In this document: piece after piece, positions 1 to 14,572 of the stretch | How positions within the stretch are numbered: the stretch's first letter is position 1 | Layout: each line of letters opens with the position of its first letter | NCBI GenBank assembly: GCA_036571765.1 | Contig: BROE01000003.1 | Coordinates: 9,979,125 to 10,043,124 of the forward strand | Length of the DNA: 64,000 bases | Source: Plecoglossus altivelis | Taxonomy: Eukaryota; Chordata; Actinopteri; Osmeriformes; Plecoglossidae | Direction of reading: 5' to 3' | Translations under genes and position numbers: made by a program | Notes under the pieces: model-generated | Told to the model about the DNA's origin: nothing | The model's input: the letters and a program-made list of their open reading frames with translations, nothing else | Databases searched by the model: none

Positions 1-655
1 CCTCATCCTTAAAATCATCTACTTGGGATTCGTACAAACTGCAAATCTGCTAGATAGTCAGCTCATTCAGTAATGCAAAATCTTAAATGGTAATTAGTCA
101 CGCACAGCTGAGGTGTTTCCAGATGAAGGAAGCTACAGTATGAATGACGACATCGTGCTTTCATTCACAATCTTTCTAGAGGAAGGCTAAGACAATAACC
201 ATGGTGTTGTTTTGGGGGGCAAAGGATTAGCCTCCATATCCCTGTAATATAGTACATCTTTTTGGGGTATGTATAGATCTCCCAACTATTGAATGACCTG
301 CATAGAAAAATATAATTTATTCCATATGCACTGACATATAGCTAAAACTTTAATATTTCATATGTATAATGCACAAACTTATCCTGATGTATTTGACCTC
401 CTCTTACATTGAAACCTTCAACTGTGACTGTTACTGGAACCACATCAATTCTCAGCACTGATAACTGTTGGATATCAGCAGTCCTTGCAGAGTTAGAAAG
501 CCTGGACCACATGGTAGCTAAAGGCTGCAGTCGATAGTATATCATGCATCTCTGAGACACGGTCAAAACCCAGGGTGCAAGAGACAAGCCTCTACTGTGT
601 CTGGCCGAAGGTCCAACATATTCAACTACTGGTCCAACGTTTATTGAGAGAAGCT

Positions 656-670
656 AGAAGCTTCTAGAAG
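656..670. promoter_or_regulatory. Perfect heat-shock-element consensus (isolated)
   Basis: The sequence AGAAGCTTCTAGAAG contains three perfect alternating units (nGAAn nTTCn nGAAn) and includes the 14-bp palindrome CTAGAAGCTTCTAG at 654-667. That palindrome matches the classical CTnGAAnnTTCnAG form of the HSF1 site. No gene start is visible nearby, so a role is not shown. A chance match is possible in 64 kb. Confidence 0.3.
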
Positions 671-3600
671 GATGATAGTACAGCAGGGGCTGCAGGGGCT
701 CATTAATCAGTTTGTTTAATACTTTCCAAACAGATTTAGGCCCTGCCAAAGTGTAGAAAATCTTCAGAGGAATCTGGGATTATGATATACACCCTTAAAT
801 GCTATACCTGATGACAACTTAAGAGTTTTAGGTAAACATCTCCACATGAGATAGAGATATGGTCTTCTTCAAACTCTTCTGAGGTTCTGGGGAACAGAAG
901 GTGGGAGCACTGTTGGTGTTATGTGTGCTATGGAAAGATAAGGACTAATATGATGTTAGACGAGATTACCTACAGTACTGCAGTGAAATTAATCATTTGA
1001 AAGTTTGAAAGACCTTGATTGTGCTTTGTTGTGTGGTGTTCACATCTTTCAGTTTGTCCTTAACTTGTAATTACATTTTAGATATACCCTGCAGACATTA
1101 AAGATAAACCAATCTGGTAATGTTTAACTGAGCAACGGGCATGGGCAAACTTTGGAGGTGGACCAGGGCTCTGGAATGTAAGGTATGCAGAAGGAACAGT
1201 GTAAAAACGTCAAACAGCATGGAAAGCCAACTAAGTGTCAGACCATTAACTTTGATTGAACCTTTTTATATACAAGGGAAATAGGTTTTGCTATGTCTTT
1301 GGAAGAACAAAATGCTGAACACTGGAGAGAAATTAACTTTACGAGAACAATGAATTGCACATAAATACACATAAAAAATGGTCTGAGAAAATGACATTCT
1401 TAATCAAACTGAGATAATCTTGTGTGCTGACAAAATAGCAGCAACAGAAACTGTAGACACAGCATCTACTATACAATAATAGTGGAATTGTTTCTACCTA
1501 GAGTAAGTTGATACCCAAAACATAGAACTGGGTTAAAAGTAATCAATGTATCTTGATTACCTCTCTTGCTCAAACTTTGCAGTTATGGTATTCATTCACT
1601 GATTTGATTGCTGTGGGTGAGAGACAAAGTATTTGGCATTTGGCAAAATAGTAGTTGAACCAGATGTGGGTTACACCTTTTTGCATCAGGCATTTGTTTT
1701 ATATTTAGGCATTTGTTCACTGCTCTGAACCAGTAGAATGTTGTCCTAAAGAAATAATACAAACCCAAATCAATCAGATAGAATTTCACACATATAACAG
1801 TCAAATTTCAAGTGACCTTTTAAGAAAATCCAGCCCAACTTTACTATAATGGTCACATTTTGCAGGTCATGACACAATCAAAGCAATTTGCTGATAATCT
1901 AAATTCATACTAACATCTCTACCACCGAAACCGTTTCATACCAATTGTCTGCTGTAAAGGTGATACTAATTATCATGCCAATATGTCTGACCCATGGATA
2001 TTGAGAAAGTTTGCTTGTAAATGGTGGGAAGATTAAAGCTTTTACAGTCCTGCCACATTGTGAATTACAGTCTAATCATGCAAAGTGTTTCCTCCACTGC
2101 CTTAAGTACTTGGAAAATACTCATATGAATGAGCAGAAACGCTTTGCATAACACACAGCTGTGTTGACCAATTAACCTAATATCTGTAGCCGTATACCTC
2201 TTGATTATGCCTGCAATGTAGCTGGGGTTTTACACTCTAAACGGACAGCACCTCATTGGCAGGTGACATCATTTTGTAAACTCCTTTGTTAAGATGAATT
2301 TGCAGGTTCAAACCTTCCTCGGTAATAATCATTTGATTAGTGTTGAGCTCTCTAAATATGAGTTTTGGCTATGGCTCAAGCCAACATACAATATTCCTTG
2401 TTTTGTAATAATAGTCAGAATAATAAACCTACCAGCTAAAATGGACGGGTTCACTGTTCAGAGATTATACAGCTACATAGTTTCTACTCCATATTGCAGA
2501 TGAAAAATTATTGATTCATGTTTTGTGTACATAGAAACCTTAAAAAATGTTTTAAAAACCTTAGTTATTAAAAGGATATGTTATGTCTACATCTAAAGGG
2601 TAATGAATATGACTATAAATTGTTGTAACTGAGGAAGAAATGTAATACAATGAAAACACTAATATGGGTCTGTTGGTCAGTACTATTTCCAGACTGTCTG
2701 GGTAGGTTATGGTCTGCTCAAATCAAATCAAATGACTTAATAGTATAAATTAAGAAACGCTTGTGTCTGTTGGGCTACCGATAGTATATGGAACATGTGC
2801 ATACGTCAAGAAATGTCACTATGGTATTGTACACCACTGAGACTACATAACTGCCTTCTCCACTATTTTGTACAGCATCACCCTCATCATAACAGTGCTG
2901 TATTTTGTCATACTGAATTAAATTGGGTAAAAGTATGATGTCTGATTCATAATAGTATCTCCTGCTAATTGGTTTTAAAACAGCAACGGTCCATGGTAAG
3001 TATTTGAAGAGAGTTTTGAGTCAAAAGATTTGAACATCTAACTTGTTCAAGTCAAATGATCATTGGCTTTTGGTATTCAAAGATAGTATGCACTGTTATT
3101 CTACAACCAGAATGTTTGTACTTACATGTAGCAGTGTTGTGATATCAATAAATATGGATGGATGCATTAAATTGATAATGTACTGAACATTTTTTTAATC
3201 AGTTAAACAGAGATTAATTGTAGTACACTTTGATTGGTATGATGTAATTATTGCCAGTTACTAAAGGTGAACTACAGATGACATTAATGAAAAAATGACA
3301 TTTGGGTTATAAGGACTGGATTATATAATTGTAATGAGACAACAACACTTAAATAAATATGTCCTACATCACAGACTGTACATAGAAGCACTGTATTATT
3401 TGCTGTCTTAGTGATTACATTTTTTTTAAAATTAATTTCCTAGACTGATCATTGTTAACTTGTTAGATAATGTACTATTGAACTATTGTCAAATTGTCCA
3501 TTCATGCATCAAACCACAGAAAAGTGTGTAATATATGAAATATTTAGATATGTCTATGCGTTTCATCCCAGCTGCATCTGTTTAAAGCAAGTATCCCCAT

Positions 3601-4210
3601 TGATATAATTAATATGTTCCCCTTGTGCTGCTGTTTTGAGCAGGCCCTTGATTGTTCAGAGCACAATTCAAAAGGAATGTTGTCTTTCTGGGATTTTCTC
3701 ATTCTGAAAGTGAAGGATGTAAAAATAGAAAAAACAACTTTTCGCCACAACACTGAGTTAATTTACTGCTTAGGATCAATTTACTTGTTCAAGGAACAAC
3801 ATGCGCTGTCTCAGGCTGCTAATAAGATGGAAGTAATAAGCTCCTGGGTACCATTTTAGCTTGCCAGTCGTGCGTTATAAAGACACATTGCATCAGGCTT
3901 CCGTGCTGCAATATAACAGTTGTAGCTGTCAACAAACCAACTTTCTTGGGATGTAAAAGCATTTTAAATTGGACCACACAGTAATTTATCATTCACTTAT
4001 TTAGTCATCTGGGGAGAAGAATGCACAGTCTATGTTAAGTAGTTTAAAACGGATGATTTTCATGCATGAAAAGAAATCAGAGGAGAAAAAAGAAGGGTGA
4101 TGTTAGTATCCCAAGAAAACGTCCTACAGACAAAAGAGAGCATTTTATGTAGATTTTGTTTTTGAGTGGACTTTGCTTTGAGCTGGTCTTGACAGTAAAA
4201 CAGTTGTACT

Positions 4211-4250
<40 letters not shown>
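4211..4250. repeat. (CAC)n/(CAT)n trinucleotide microsatellite
   Basis: A short CAC run passes into a longer CAT run. It reads as poly-Asp or poly-Ser in the overlapping ORFs, which are repeat artefacts, not genes. Confidence 0.9.
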
Positions 4251-4253
<3 letters not shown>

Positions 4254-7200
4254 CTTTTCCAAGTTACCAGACTGGTATTTCCATCTAATACTGGAAGTAT
4301 CACATGACTTCTGTTGCCAGACGTTCTGTCACCTCATGGGTTTCACTATAGGCCCAATGTTTATAATCTTTTACTGTCATTCAGTAGGATTTACAGTCTT
4401 TCAGACAGTATTTCATCAGTAGATCATAGTACACTCCTTTGTCAAACACAAGGCTGTTGGGACCTGCACCTTTTCAAGGGATATGTTGATTAGTGTGATA
4501 ATGCAGCCTTAGCCTGCTTCCTTGATTGGGCAACGACAAACCAACACTAACCGTATTTCTAAATACAGTGCATCATATTGATTGCACAGAAACAAGTTAT
4601 GTTTTGTCATCATTTCATGTTTTCTTGCCATTGTGAATGTTCAGCAATGTATATTTAATATGTGAGGTAAATGCTCATTGAATGTGTATTTTTGCACTCT
4701 GCAAGGCAATGGTGGTTCAATGAACATTTCTATCTCGGTGTTTGTTTCCTGAATTGCTGGTGTGATGAATCATCATTTAGCCTACCATTGGATGATGACA
4801 CAGAGTTGGGATTAACATGGAGGTTCGGCTAAGAGTGGGAGGACAGCTTTAGACATGGTAATTGGCGGAAGTCAGCCAGAGTAAGTATTAGTTATGCTTT
4901 TGTAAACAGACCAGATACTTTTTAGCACTCCCATCAACTCTGTCTACAAGGGAAGGGTTGGATTAGGGTTGGATATCAATACATATCTGTTTGTCTATCT
5001 GTGTATTTTCAGGAACTAGGAAATTCCATTACAGTCTGAATTTTCTAGGATTTAATCCTTTTGTTTTGACCCCATTTGTGCATCTACTTGCTGATAGACA
5101 GGTAACTATGTCCTGTCTGAAATCTGCTGGCAATGGTTACAAGCAGATTTCACCCTGATATTGTGTTACTGTATGTTCGAAGGGCACAAGAGCTGTTCTG
5201 CTTGCAAGGGGTTAGGGAAAAGCATGCTGAGAATTCATTTGTCAAGCTGTACCAGTTCAGAAACAGTCAGTGGATGTGAGCTCTGTGATTCGAGAACAAT
5301 TGAGTGTGTTTCCTGTTTGAATCCAATCTTCTACAGTGTACGCATCAAGTTTCCTCTGATTATGAAGGGTGTGTGTAGATTTCAAATGGCCAGAATTGTG
5401 TGGGTGTACTTGAACACCAGGCAGAGTGACAATGAGGTGACCCCTTATTGTTTGCCTCGAGTGCATAACATTAAACAGGTGTTCCAAACATCTGTTCTGA
5501 CATCCCAGACCCAAGGACAGAGGCACCTGTCTAGCCAAAGAAAGCACAGGAGCAGAAATCATACAAAGGACAGGGGCTCATCCTGAAAACACGTGGAGTT
5601 TTATCTCACAATTAGTGTGTGCAGTGGATTGCACTGTTTTTTAACAGTTTTATTTGTCCAGTGATTTTCGCGAGACTTTTCAGCTTAGTTTCTGAAGGCC
5701 ACAAAATAAGCTTCAGGAGAAATTTAACTTTTTGATAAAAATGTAACAAAGTGCTTTTTACAGTCATTTTTTTATACTAAGCAGCTGGGTTCATACGATC
5801 AGATTTCCGAAGTTTTAAATGCTCCACTGCATCCCGTAGAGTTTAGTAGAGGAAGTGTTTATGCTTCCTGGACACCGGGCTTTGTCTTCTGCAGTTCCCC
5901 TTTTTTCACAAATGTGTTTTTCCAACAATCCATTTTCCAAAATGGTATTTATATACACATATATACATATACGCATGCCACATTTTAAAGCTTCATTTTC
6001 AAAAATATGAAATAAAAGAAAAATAACCCATCAATGTACTGTACACAATTACATGTCACATGTTTCGGATTGTTTACTGTGTGTAGGGGTTCATTGGGTA
6101 TTCTTGATGGCTTCGCCACAGTGAACCCCCCCTCCCCCCCAATAAGTTCACACTGAATAGAGAGGGGTCATACAGTCAGTGATGTCACATCTTGCATGAG
6201 GTATTGTTTACAACATTCCTCATTCCCCCAGAGAGAGTTAACGTGATCGACAGGCCGAATGGAAACCTAGGGTGGTGATCATTTTATAGTCGGGAACATT
6301 ACTATCGTCCTAAAAGCCTTTCAGAGAGAAAAATCCTTCAGTGTTTGAAGTATTCCAAGTTGTGTCTAAATTCCAACGTTCAAATTAATATCTTAGGAAA
6401 TACTTGATTGGTGAAATAGCTGTCCCCGTTTTCATCAAATCTAAAGCGTACATTGTCAAGATTCAAATCAGAACTCATACAATGAAAGGTCAAGGACTTG
6501 ACAGTGAGGGGCCAGAAAATCATGAAATTGTTGACAGCAGGCCTAAAAAGTAAGAAAGACTCATTAGCCCACACATTCCAACCTATTGTATAAATTAAAA
6601 GGGTTATTTTTGGCTACTCCTGTTCTGTCACATTTTCCTTGCGGACTCCATCATCATCTCTTTGAAGCACCTTGTTATCAAAGAAACTGTCTGTGATGAC
6701 GTTTGTACATGATTGGATCTGTATAGAGTATAGATCATCATTGTGTTCTCAATTTCTCTGAATATGTCTCTGAACACATTCAGAATATGTCAGAATTGAC
6801 AAAAAATGACAAAAATGTGTCCAGTCCGATAGTTTAATTTCCACAGTAACTGCAGTCAGCAATAGGCTATAACTTTTCTATGGGCATAACTAGATCTCAT
6901 GAAATTATTACATCGTAAGCAACATATTGACTACATCACATCAAGCATGTTTCCAATGTATGTCACATTTAACCACATCAGTTCATAATTCAATTCAACA
7001 ATTGGATATTTCCCATATATTGTTTCTCAAAAAAGCACGGTTGATTAAGCTAGGCCCAGCACTGTGGTCTGAACTCTCTTTTTACTCTAATGCATGACAG
7101 GACCTACTTCCAGGTGGTGGGATCGGAGGGCCTTCCAATAACCTTTGGCTGAACCTACTGATCTGATATTTGATCTTACTCGCATTATGGCTGAAGAAAC

Positions 7201-7480
7201 CAAGTCTCCTCTAATTCCTGGTCTTAAGTAAATGTGTGTGTGCTTCTCTTTAGGTTTTTTTTTTTGCTTCACATTGTTTTCAATGTCAGTAGACTTTGAA
7301 TTGCAAAACAATTTAGACTAAATGTGTGAACTTTCATTTTCCACAGAAAGCAAGTGCGTCTGTTTTAGGACAAAACGTCTCTCTGGATTTAGCTGTACAG
7401 TTGTTTGGTCAGAGCCCCCGACTTGCAGTGAGTTGTTTGTAAAGGTAACGTAAAGAGCATGATTAACAATGCCCCTCCAG

Positions 7481-7497
7481 ACACACACACACACACA
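7481..7497. repeat. Short (AC)n microsatellite
   Basis: A pure AC run of 17 bases in intergenic DNA. Confidence 0.8.
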
Positions 7498-10400
7498 GCC
7501 AGACTCCATTGTGAGTAGTGACCTCTTTCCATGGGTAAACACTGCCCTTCCTTTCCTTCCTGTCTTCGCTACCACCCTTACTCAGCTAGCCGACAAGATT
7601 AACCAGAACCCAAATCCATTGCCCTCTCTAACATGAATATTAAAACACCTAAACGTTGAACAATAACAATTACTAACATATATACAATGATATTTATTAT
7701 ATTCCCTATGGAAATGTTATGTCAGAAGTTCTAACAACGGTCTGTCAACTCACTGTACAGAACTAAAGCTATTTACAAAATGGATTCAACAATGGTGGCA
7801 TATTGTTTCAGCTACTTGACATAGAATGTTGTTATTAGCTAAAGTTTAAAGAATAGTCAAGCTTGTGGACACAGATTCGCTCTTCCCCAATGATGAAATG
7901 CTCTGTTGGATGCTTCTCTCAAACCTTTAATGTCAAACAACATCCATCAGGGTACACATGTTTGTGATTACTCATTTCAAGAAATATAAAGTGTACATAT
8001 ACGGTATCGGCTATTTTACTGCACATTGGAAATGTTTAGATTTCTGTATAGTTCACATCTCTTCAGCTATATCTAGCTTGCCCTAAAGGGGCATGGTCTT
8101 TAGACAGGAAACATTTATGGACAGCACAGGAAGCCACACCTCTTGGTTGCACAAAAGCCAGTGGAAAGATAACTCAGACTATCAGGACAGACACTGGACC
8201 ATTCTAACCCCAAAGCAAGAAATGCAGTGACCTTCAGCCATGGCAACGTCACTCCAGACCTGCCTCCCTTCCGGCCAATGACTTCAGTTTACGAAGGTAA
8301 AATACTCTGAAGGAAAATGAAGATGTGAGACTACTAATACATATTCAGTGAATTTTCCATTTCATAATCGGATTAAACTAACTATTAGCCGTTCTAACAT
8401 ATATGTGGGTATCCACATATATGACCTCCCAATTTCAATGTGTGTCTTTATCTTTTTGAATGAGATGGGTTTTGAAAAGTTTCCAACCACCAGACCACTC
8501 AGTCACCACAGCAACATGTTACAACTCAAAGCCACAGGGGCCGCGGATTGTTGTTGTGTGTGTATGAAGGTGTGTGTGAGTAAGTGTTTGTGGGGGTGAC
8601 ACCCTACGACATCCTCACTCTCAGGAAATTTGTACCAACTCATATTAATCTCCCAAGCGGTCTCTGTTCTTCAAAGTGCCATGGTAAAAAGGGAGGAGTG
8701 TGCATTCAAATGAACTGTGGTGCCTTGCCTCAACAATGGCTGCAGAGAACAGAGAAGCTCTCACCTTGCCATCAAAGCAGAGCTAAAGAGCACATCCACA
8801 AGAATATGATCTTTCAGTCGTCACCACTTCAAACTGGCTGCCGTTAGCTTTTTTGTTTCAAGTCCCACTTGGAAGTATGTGTCTTTAAGTATGTGACAAT
8901 GGTACTTAGGAAGCAATAAAAGCAGCACTGGAGGAGCTGTTGGATTGATACATTTCTTTAATATAATTGTATAGATGGCTGTCAGACAACATGTCCTAGA
9001 TTAGAATTGAGATATGTTTTAAACTATATATCGAACAATATATTGAACCTGTTAATGAATGTTTCCTTGAAAATAGAGAGATTGATTTCACTGAAAAATT
9101 GTAATATACAGAAGCACAATTGTATGTTACTCTGAGCAAAGATAAAATACAGGTTCACACCATTCAAACTCAACCAACACATCATCAAAACGTCACGTTT
9201 GTCGGTATTCCGGTAACACACAATAAAAGAGAAGACGTTTTACTCGATGTGTCTACCCTTTTTGGCAACTGTCTGAGCTTTATGATGATGAACACCTTTC
9301 ACATACTATGCATATGGGCAGTAAGGTTCGGTCACAGAGTACAGTGACTTATCAAGTTAGCCAGTGTTGGTGGAGGAATGACAGTTTGGATGATTATATC
9401 GTGAAGGAAACCCATGTGTCTCTCCTAACCTGAGCTAGTTTTTTTGTGGAAATTTCAATCTTCTAAATTTGAAAGAGTTTTCTGTCCCCTTAGTCTTGTT
9501 AATATGGTTCCATTTTAAATCTCTCAGATGTGTTTTATTTGTCTCTTAGAATTTGTCTGTGTTGCTGTTACCATCCTCTACACTCCCACTTAGTGATTTC
9601 CTCTCTTTAATCCATCCCTCCTTTCCTGTCCTTTTCTCTGAAGGGAGCCACAGTCTCTTCTCCTCGGTAATAAGAGGCTGGAGGACAGAGGAGTGTGGAG
9701 CATCAGAGAACACCTGTGGCAAAGCAAACAGCTTCAGATAGAACACTACCGCTAATAAATAAAGAGGGGGGAAATTAACATTGGTGCCAGAATGCACCCT
9801 GTTTATTTACAGGGAAATGATAAAAGACAAAAAGCCAGGAGAGATGAAAGTGTCAATTGAAGTGTGTGTGTGTGTCAGAGAGAAAAAGAGAGATTGTTCG
9901 AGGGAAACAGAGAATAACAAGGAACATGTGCGCCGATAAAATTGATCACAGCATCATGATATTAGCATGTGAGCAATGAAAGCTTTGCTGTGAGCAAATC
10001 TGGCAAGTTTGCTTTCAACTAAAAATGTGTAAATCGTAGAACTGCAATCATGTTCTGAGGTGTGTCAAGTAAAATACAATGTGTTCCTGCCATTTTAACT
10101 TCTGTCAGACGCATTCTAGCCAGCATATGATTCAGAAGATTTTCTTGAATAAGATTTTGCTGCCCAACCATTTCTCACTTTTCTCTCCTACTCTTGTTTC
10201 TACCTGACTGGTGGTTTTTGTTGTACCTTTTTATCAGTATATTATGGTGATTTATGTTGGTTCCAAAGATGAAACCTCACATCTGTTTTGATTGAGGCAA
10301 TTAAGTCCCAGCCCTGGAGTAGTTCTGACATGCCCATGGTGAGAGGAAGAGAATGTGCAGTGTGATTGGCTGGTCCTTTGCAGTCATATCGGAATATAGA

Positions 10401-13400
10401 GAAACAGCTAACAGCTAAATCATGGAACTCAAGTGTTTACTCAACACGCCAACAATTTGCGAATGTGCTTTTTTCTCATTTATTTTCAGAAGTGATTGAC
10501 TTGAAATCAGGCAAATGCAATTCACAGACCTCACACGGACTGTTTTGACTTGGATGATGTGTAAAGCGGAACATGACATAAAAGGAGCAAATTTGCAGTC
10601 AAGAGATTCGGTTTCTTACATTTGAGTTGAAAAAATGTTGGCTCTTAAAAGCCTGCAGACATGTTGGTATGGCACCAAATTGTTAGAGGAACACAAAAGC
10701 TCTGAGGCTATCAAAGTGTGAGGTCTTTTTCTTGTCTCCTTTTTGAATTCATTATATAAAAGCCCTTTACAACATATGTACATGTGATACTGTATATTCT
10801 TTTTACTTCAACATTTAAAGCTGGTGTAACAGACATGGCCACGCAAGCTTCACCAGTGGTGCTCTTTGGTCCTAACCACCTGTGATTGGACTCAAAACCA
10901 CTAACTCAGCAAGCCAACCATTACTAGCTATGCCAATGAAAAGCTAGCAATTCACTGATGTGGATGGCCTGTGTACATACCTGAGGAGTGCATTCGGGCT
11001 GAATGTAGAATATCTTTCAATCAATGCTTGCACAGCACCACACAACTTGTTTGTGCAGACAATCACACGTCATCAGCACAGGTTCCTTGTCGCTTTGCAG
11101 CGCGAGCATGAGAATGGAAGGTCAAACTCAGCTACCTTATGTTACTCCTAAACGTCCAGTAAAAGAGAACAAGAAAATACATTGAGAAGCACTTGATTTC
11201 AACATATCTCTTCTTCTGGCAGTTATACTCTGTATGTTTTTTCATACGAGACAGAGGAGGTGTGGCTTTGGAGACACCTCTGAAGCGAGGCTAGGCTCTG
11301 CGCTCTAGCTTGCTAACTGCTAGCCTCTCTGGATTACACCTCCTAGCTTTCATTCCCAGTATTTAAACTGTCCTTACAGTTCTCTGTCATCGTAATATAC
11401 ATTGCCCACGTAGAGCAGCAAAGTTAAAAAAAACATTCAATGGACGTTTGAGGGGTTTAAACACAAATGGTTCAGCTTTCATCTGAATGAATCATAAAAT
11501 AAACATGGATAAACATACAAAGTATTAAAATAACAAATTTGACTACCAGATGATTATTGAATAAATGTAATTGGTAAGTTAACCAATTAAACCTTCAAAG
11601 AAACCTGCAATTTCATTTGCTTTGAACTGACTCTAATATAGTCCATGCATTTTTAAACAAATTGGCGTGTGCTGCAGAAAAATTAAGAAATGCCAATTTC
11701 ATTTAGTTTCTTTATCTCTAATGGAAAGGCCTAGCTGGCCATTTCCTTTTGTCTCCATAATTATAAAATGTAATAATAATAAGTTAAATCCGGCCCATCA
11801 TGCTATAATTTAACTAAGAATTTACAAAACATGCAGGTTCACAGCATGTGTTGTGTAAGTAAGCGTATATGTGAATGCGTGTAGCACTTATTGTCACTTC
11901 TGCTGAAAGTGTGCTTGAGACAATACACCTGCATTTGATAGCATCAATCTGATGCTGTCATCAGATGGTGTGACCTGCAGCTCCTGAACCTATAATTGGT
12001 TATGTGACTTCTTCCATTACTATTTTTTTAAGATAAAGTTCTATTTAATACAAATGAAGTGAGTCAAAGTTCAGCAAGAGGGAAACTGCATGGAGTCCAC
12101 TGAAATGACACAGCTGTGCATCTAACTGATGCTGCACCCTCACAAACATCAAATTATTAGAATTTACAGTGAATTCAAATCAGCACATTTCAGGAATTGT
12201 AAATTGCAACTGGAGTCTCTGAAAACTAATTCAACCATGTTTTTACTGAGGTTCTCTCTTCCCAGTTGTACAGTACACATATCCCAGGTATGCCATGTTT
12301 CCAAGCAGCACAGATCCTGATCATGTGTCACATGTTGCTAGCTAGCCCTCTTTGTTTGAAGTGCAGTGTTTTGGGTGTTTACGGTCATTGGCCATATTAG
12401 CTGTCCCCATTTTCTGGGAGTAGGTTCACCAGTGTACTAGTACTTGTAATACGTACAGGTGATGTTAGGCTTTTTACAGCTTAAATATACTGGTGTCTGT
12501 ATCCTGGTTCTGTATCCATGTCATTAAAAGAACAACCGTTGAGAATGATATGGTCTTGTTGTGCTGACTCATCTCATGACAGCATGTGATGGAACACAAT
12601 AACTGATGACATCTCTTTAAGGTCCTACGGAGAATGGATTTGAAAATAAGAAAGCAGGAATTCCTGGTGGTTCACCAGTTCAGTGCTTGTACTGTGTTGG
12701 CTTAGTCTATTTACTGGTGGCATGACCAAGCAAAGCAATCCAAGTGCTAGTGATATGTCAAGTTGAGGTATTGGAATTATAAGCATTTTTATCAACAGTG
12801 ACAGTCCACATCTGTACATAACTAACCAGTGTGGTGAGTGATAACAAATCTGTATAGGAAAGATGATCAATATGTCAGTGACAAAATGTAATTACAATTT
12901 TATAGTTTTACAGTGATTGTAGCATGTATCAAACTACAACATATTCATCAGTGAATCACATGAATGACCATACAGTGTCTTTAACCCAAGGCTGCTGGCA
13001 CAGAATTGCACTTCTGCAAGAAAATAGACTCTAGTAACAGTCATTTTGGCACATGTAATTACTGTTGTCTGAAAACAGGCCTATGACTTGAAAGGGTTTG
13101 GAACGCATGCTGATGTCAGGCAGAGACTGGATAAGCAAGTCTCCTTCTTACTTGACATTACAGGGTCTGAGTGTTACTTCCTGCTCAGCCCACTGGGAAA
13201 TGAAGGCTTTGGCAATGTTTATCCACAGGGAATGTTACCCTCAGTGTCAGGTGCTGCTGATGAAGAAAAAAGCTAATCAACACAGCTTGAGACCAAATCA
13301 AAGAAGAAACTGCATCAGCATGCTACTCAGAAACATTTAAGAACTAACAAGGTGACCTTTTTTCTGTTGAAATCTATGACATCTATGACCGAGAGACTAT

Positions 13401-13971
13401 TTTCATTAGAAAAGAAATTCTATCAACCACCAAATCTGGTACAATTTGGTACAGAACTGCTTTTAAGCAAAGCCGCCTTTGCCGAACCTTGGTACGCTTC
13501 ACAACCGGGAACCAGTGATGCAAGGTTGTCTACATTGTGAGACACTGCCTTCTTTCATGTATGCTGGAACAACTATGGGGATTAGAAAAGGGGTTGAAGA
13601 AGGCAATTAGTTTGCGAAATGGATATCCTCTACTTCACCACCAGCCCTGACCCGCTCTTGGTACAGCGTGTTGCACTCAGCATTACCATGGCAAGAGAAG
13701 AGTGCTTGCCGTTGTTTGTGTCTGCCTAGCAACTGTCTCCCCTGATAATACAAGGCACGTCCAGAGGCTGATGTAGCCTGAGACTCGCTCCTTTTCTGTA
13801 GGCATTTCATATATTCACCATTTTGATATAATGAGAAACTTCACCTGTTGCTTTGCTTTAATGTGTTTTATTCGCAAGCGGTAAAATGATGCCCTCCCCC
13901 CCATGTTTTACCAGCTGCTAGACTTGTCAATGTGTGAACCAACTGTCTGTGGCGTTTAAAGTAGCAGACTC

Positions 13972-13977
13972 TTTATT
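13972..13977 (-). promoter_or_regulatory. RASSF9: Candidate RASSF9 poly(A) signal
   Basis: TTTATT on the plus strand reads AATAAA on the minus strand, about 600 nt past the RASSF9 stop codon. A second AATAAA lies at 13867-13872. Which is used cannot be decided from sequence. Nothing else in the implied 3' UTR was recognised. Confidence 0.4.
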
Positions 13978-14572
13978 GTGGGCGTAGAAGTAATATACAT
14001 CTTTCTAGCTTAAATGACTTGGAATGATGTCATGACTCATCGCCTTGTCATAAAGATATAATCATCATCTATAATGCTGCAATGCCTTGAATTATGGCTT
14101 GCCTGAAAATGCCTCAAAAGAAGAGAATGTCTTTATATAATATACGACCTTGTGCTATTTTAGTCTAAATAAATAACATTGAAGTCACTGTCTTTCATGT
14201 GATAGATACAAGTGGCGTGACGTAACATAATAGGCTAACATATAATGCAGTAGTTTAGGAATATGGCACTTTACAATGTAAAACAAAGGTTCATCATAGT
14301 TTGATCATAAAGTTATTTAACCACACACATTTCCTAAATGTTTTAATATAAAACACTGATTCTACCATTAAAAGCCTTTTGGTTGAAAATAAATCAAAAA
14401 GGTTTTGTGAAAATGTCAGTCTTTTTAAGTAAGAATAGTAATGGTGCCTTTATAATATTCAGAAGCAATGTTATATATTCCTGCATGATTGATGATAAAT
14501 ATCAACACCAGTTAAAACTAGTGAGCATTCGGCGTGTATTGCTGAAATATTCCCCAATCCAAAAGTTCCTCT

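Larger units (their letters stand above)
1..13866. other. Gene-free flank beyond the RASSF9 3' end
   Basis: No open reading frame here resembles a known protein. The longest, 5161-5586 on the plus strand, opens with TTG and has no recognisable domain. In other vertebrates ALX1 lies on this side of RASSF9, but no homeodomain exon was seen. Content is AT-rich unique DNA with two simple repeats (4211-4250 and 7481-7497) and a heat-shock-element-like palindrome at 656-670. I see nothing else that I can support. Distal enhancers of ALX1 or RASSF9 could lie here, but that is only inference from position. Confidence 0.6.

Noticed and set aside
4077..4422. Poly-Asp and poly-Ser open frames
   Set aside because: Both are produced by the CAC/CAT microsatellite at 4211-4250.
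5161..5586. 141-codon open frame on the plus strand
   Set aside because: It opens with TTG, has no recognised domain, AT-rich irregular codon use and an equally open antisense frame; most likely chance.
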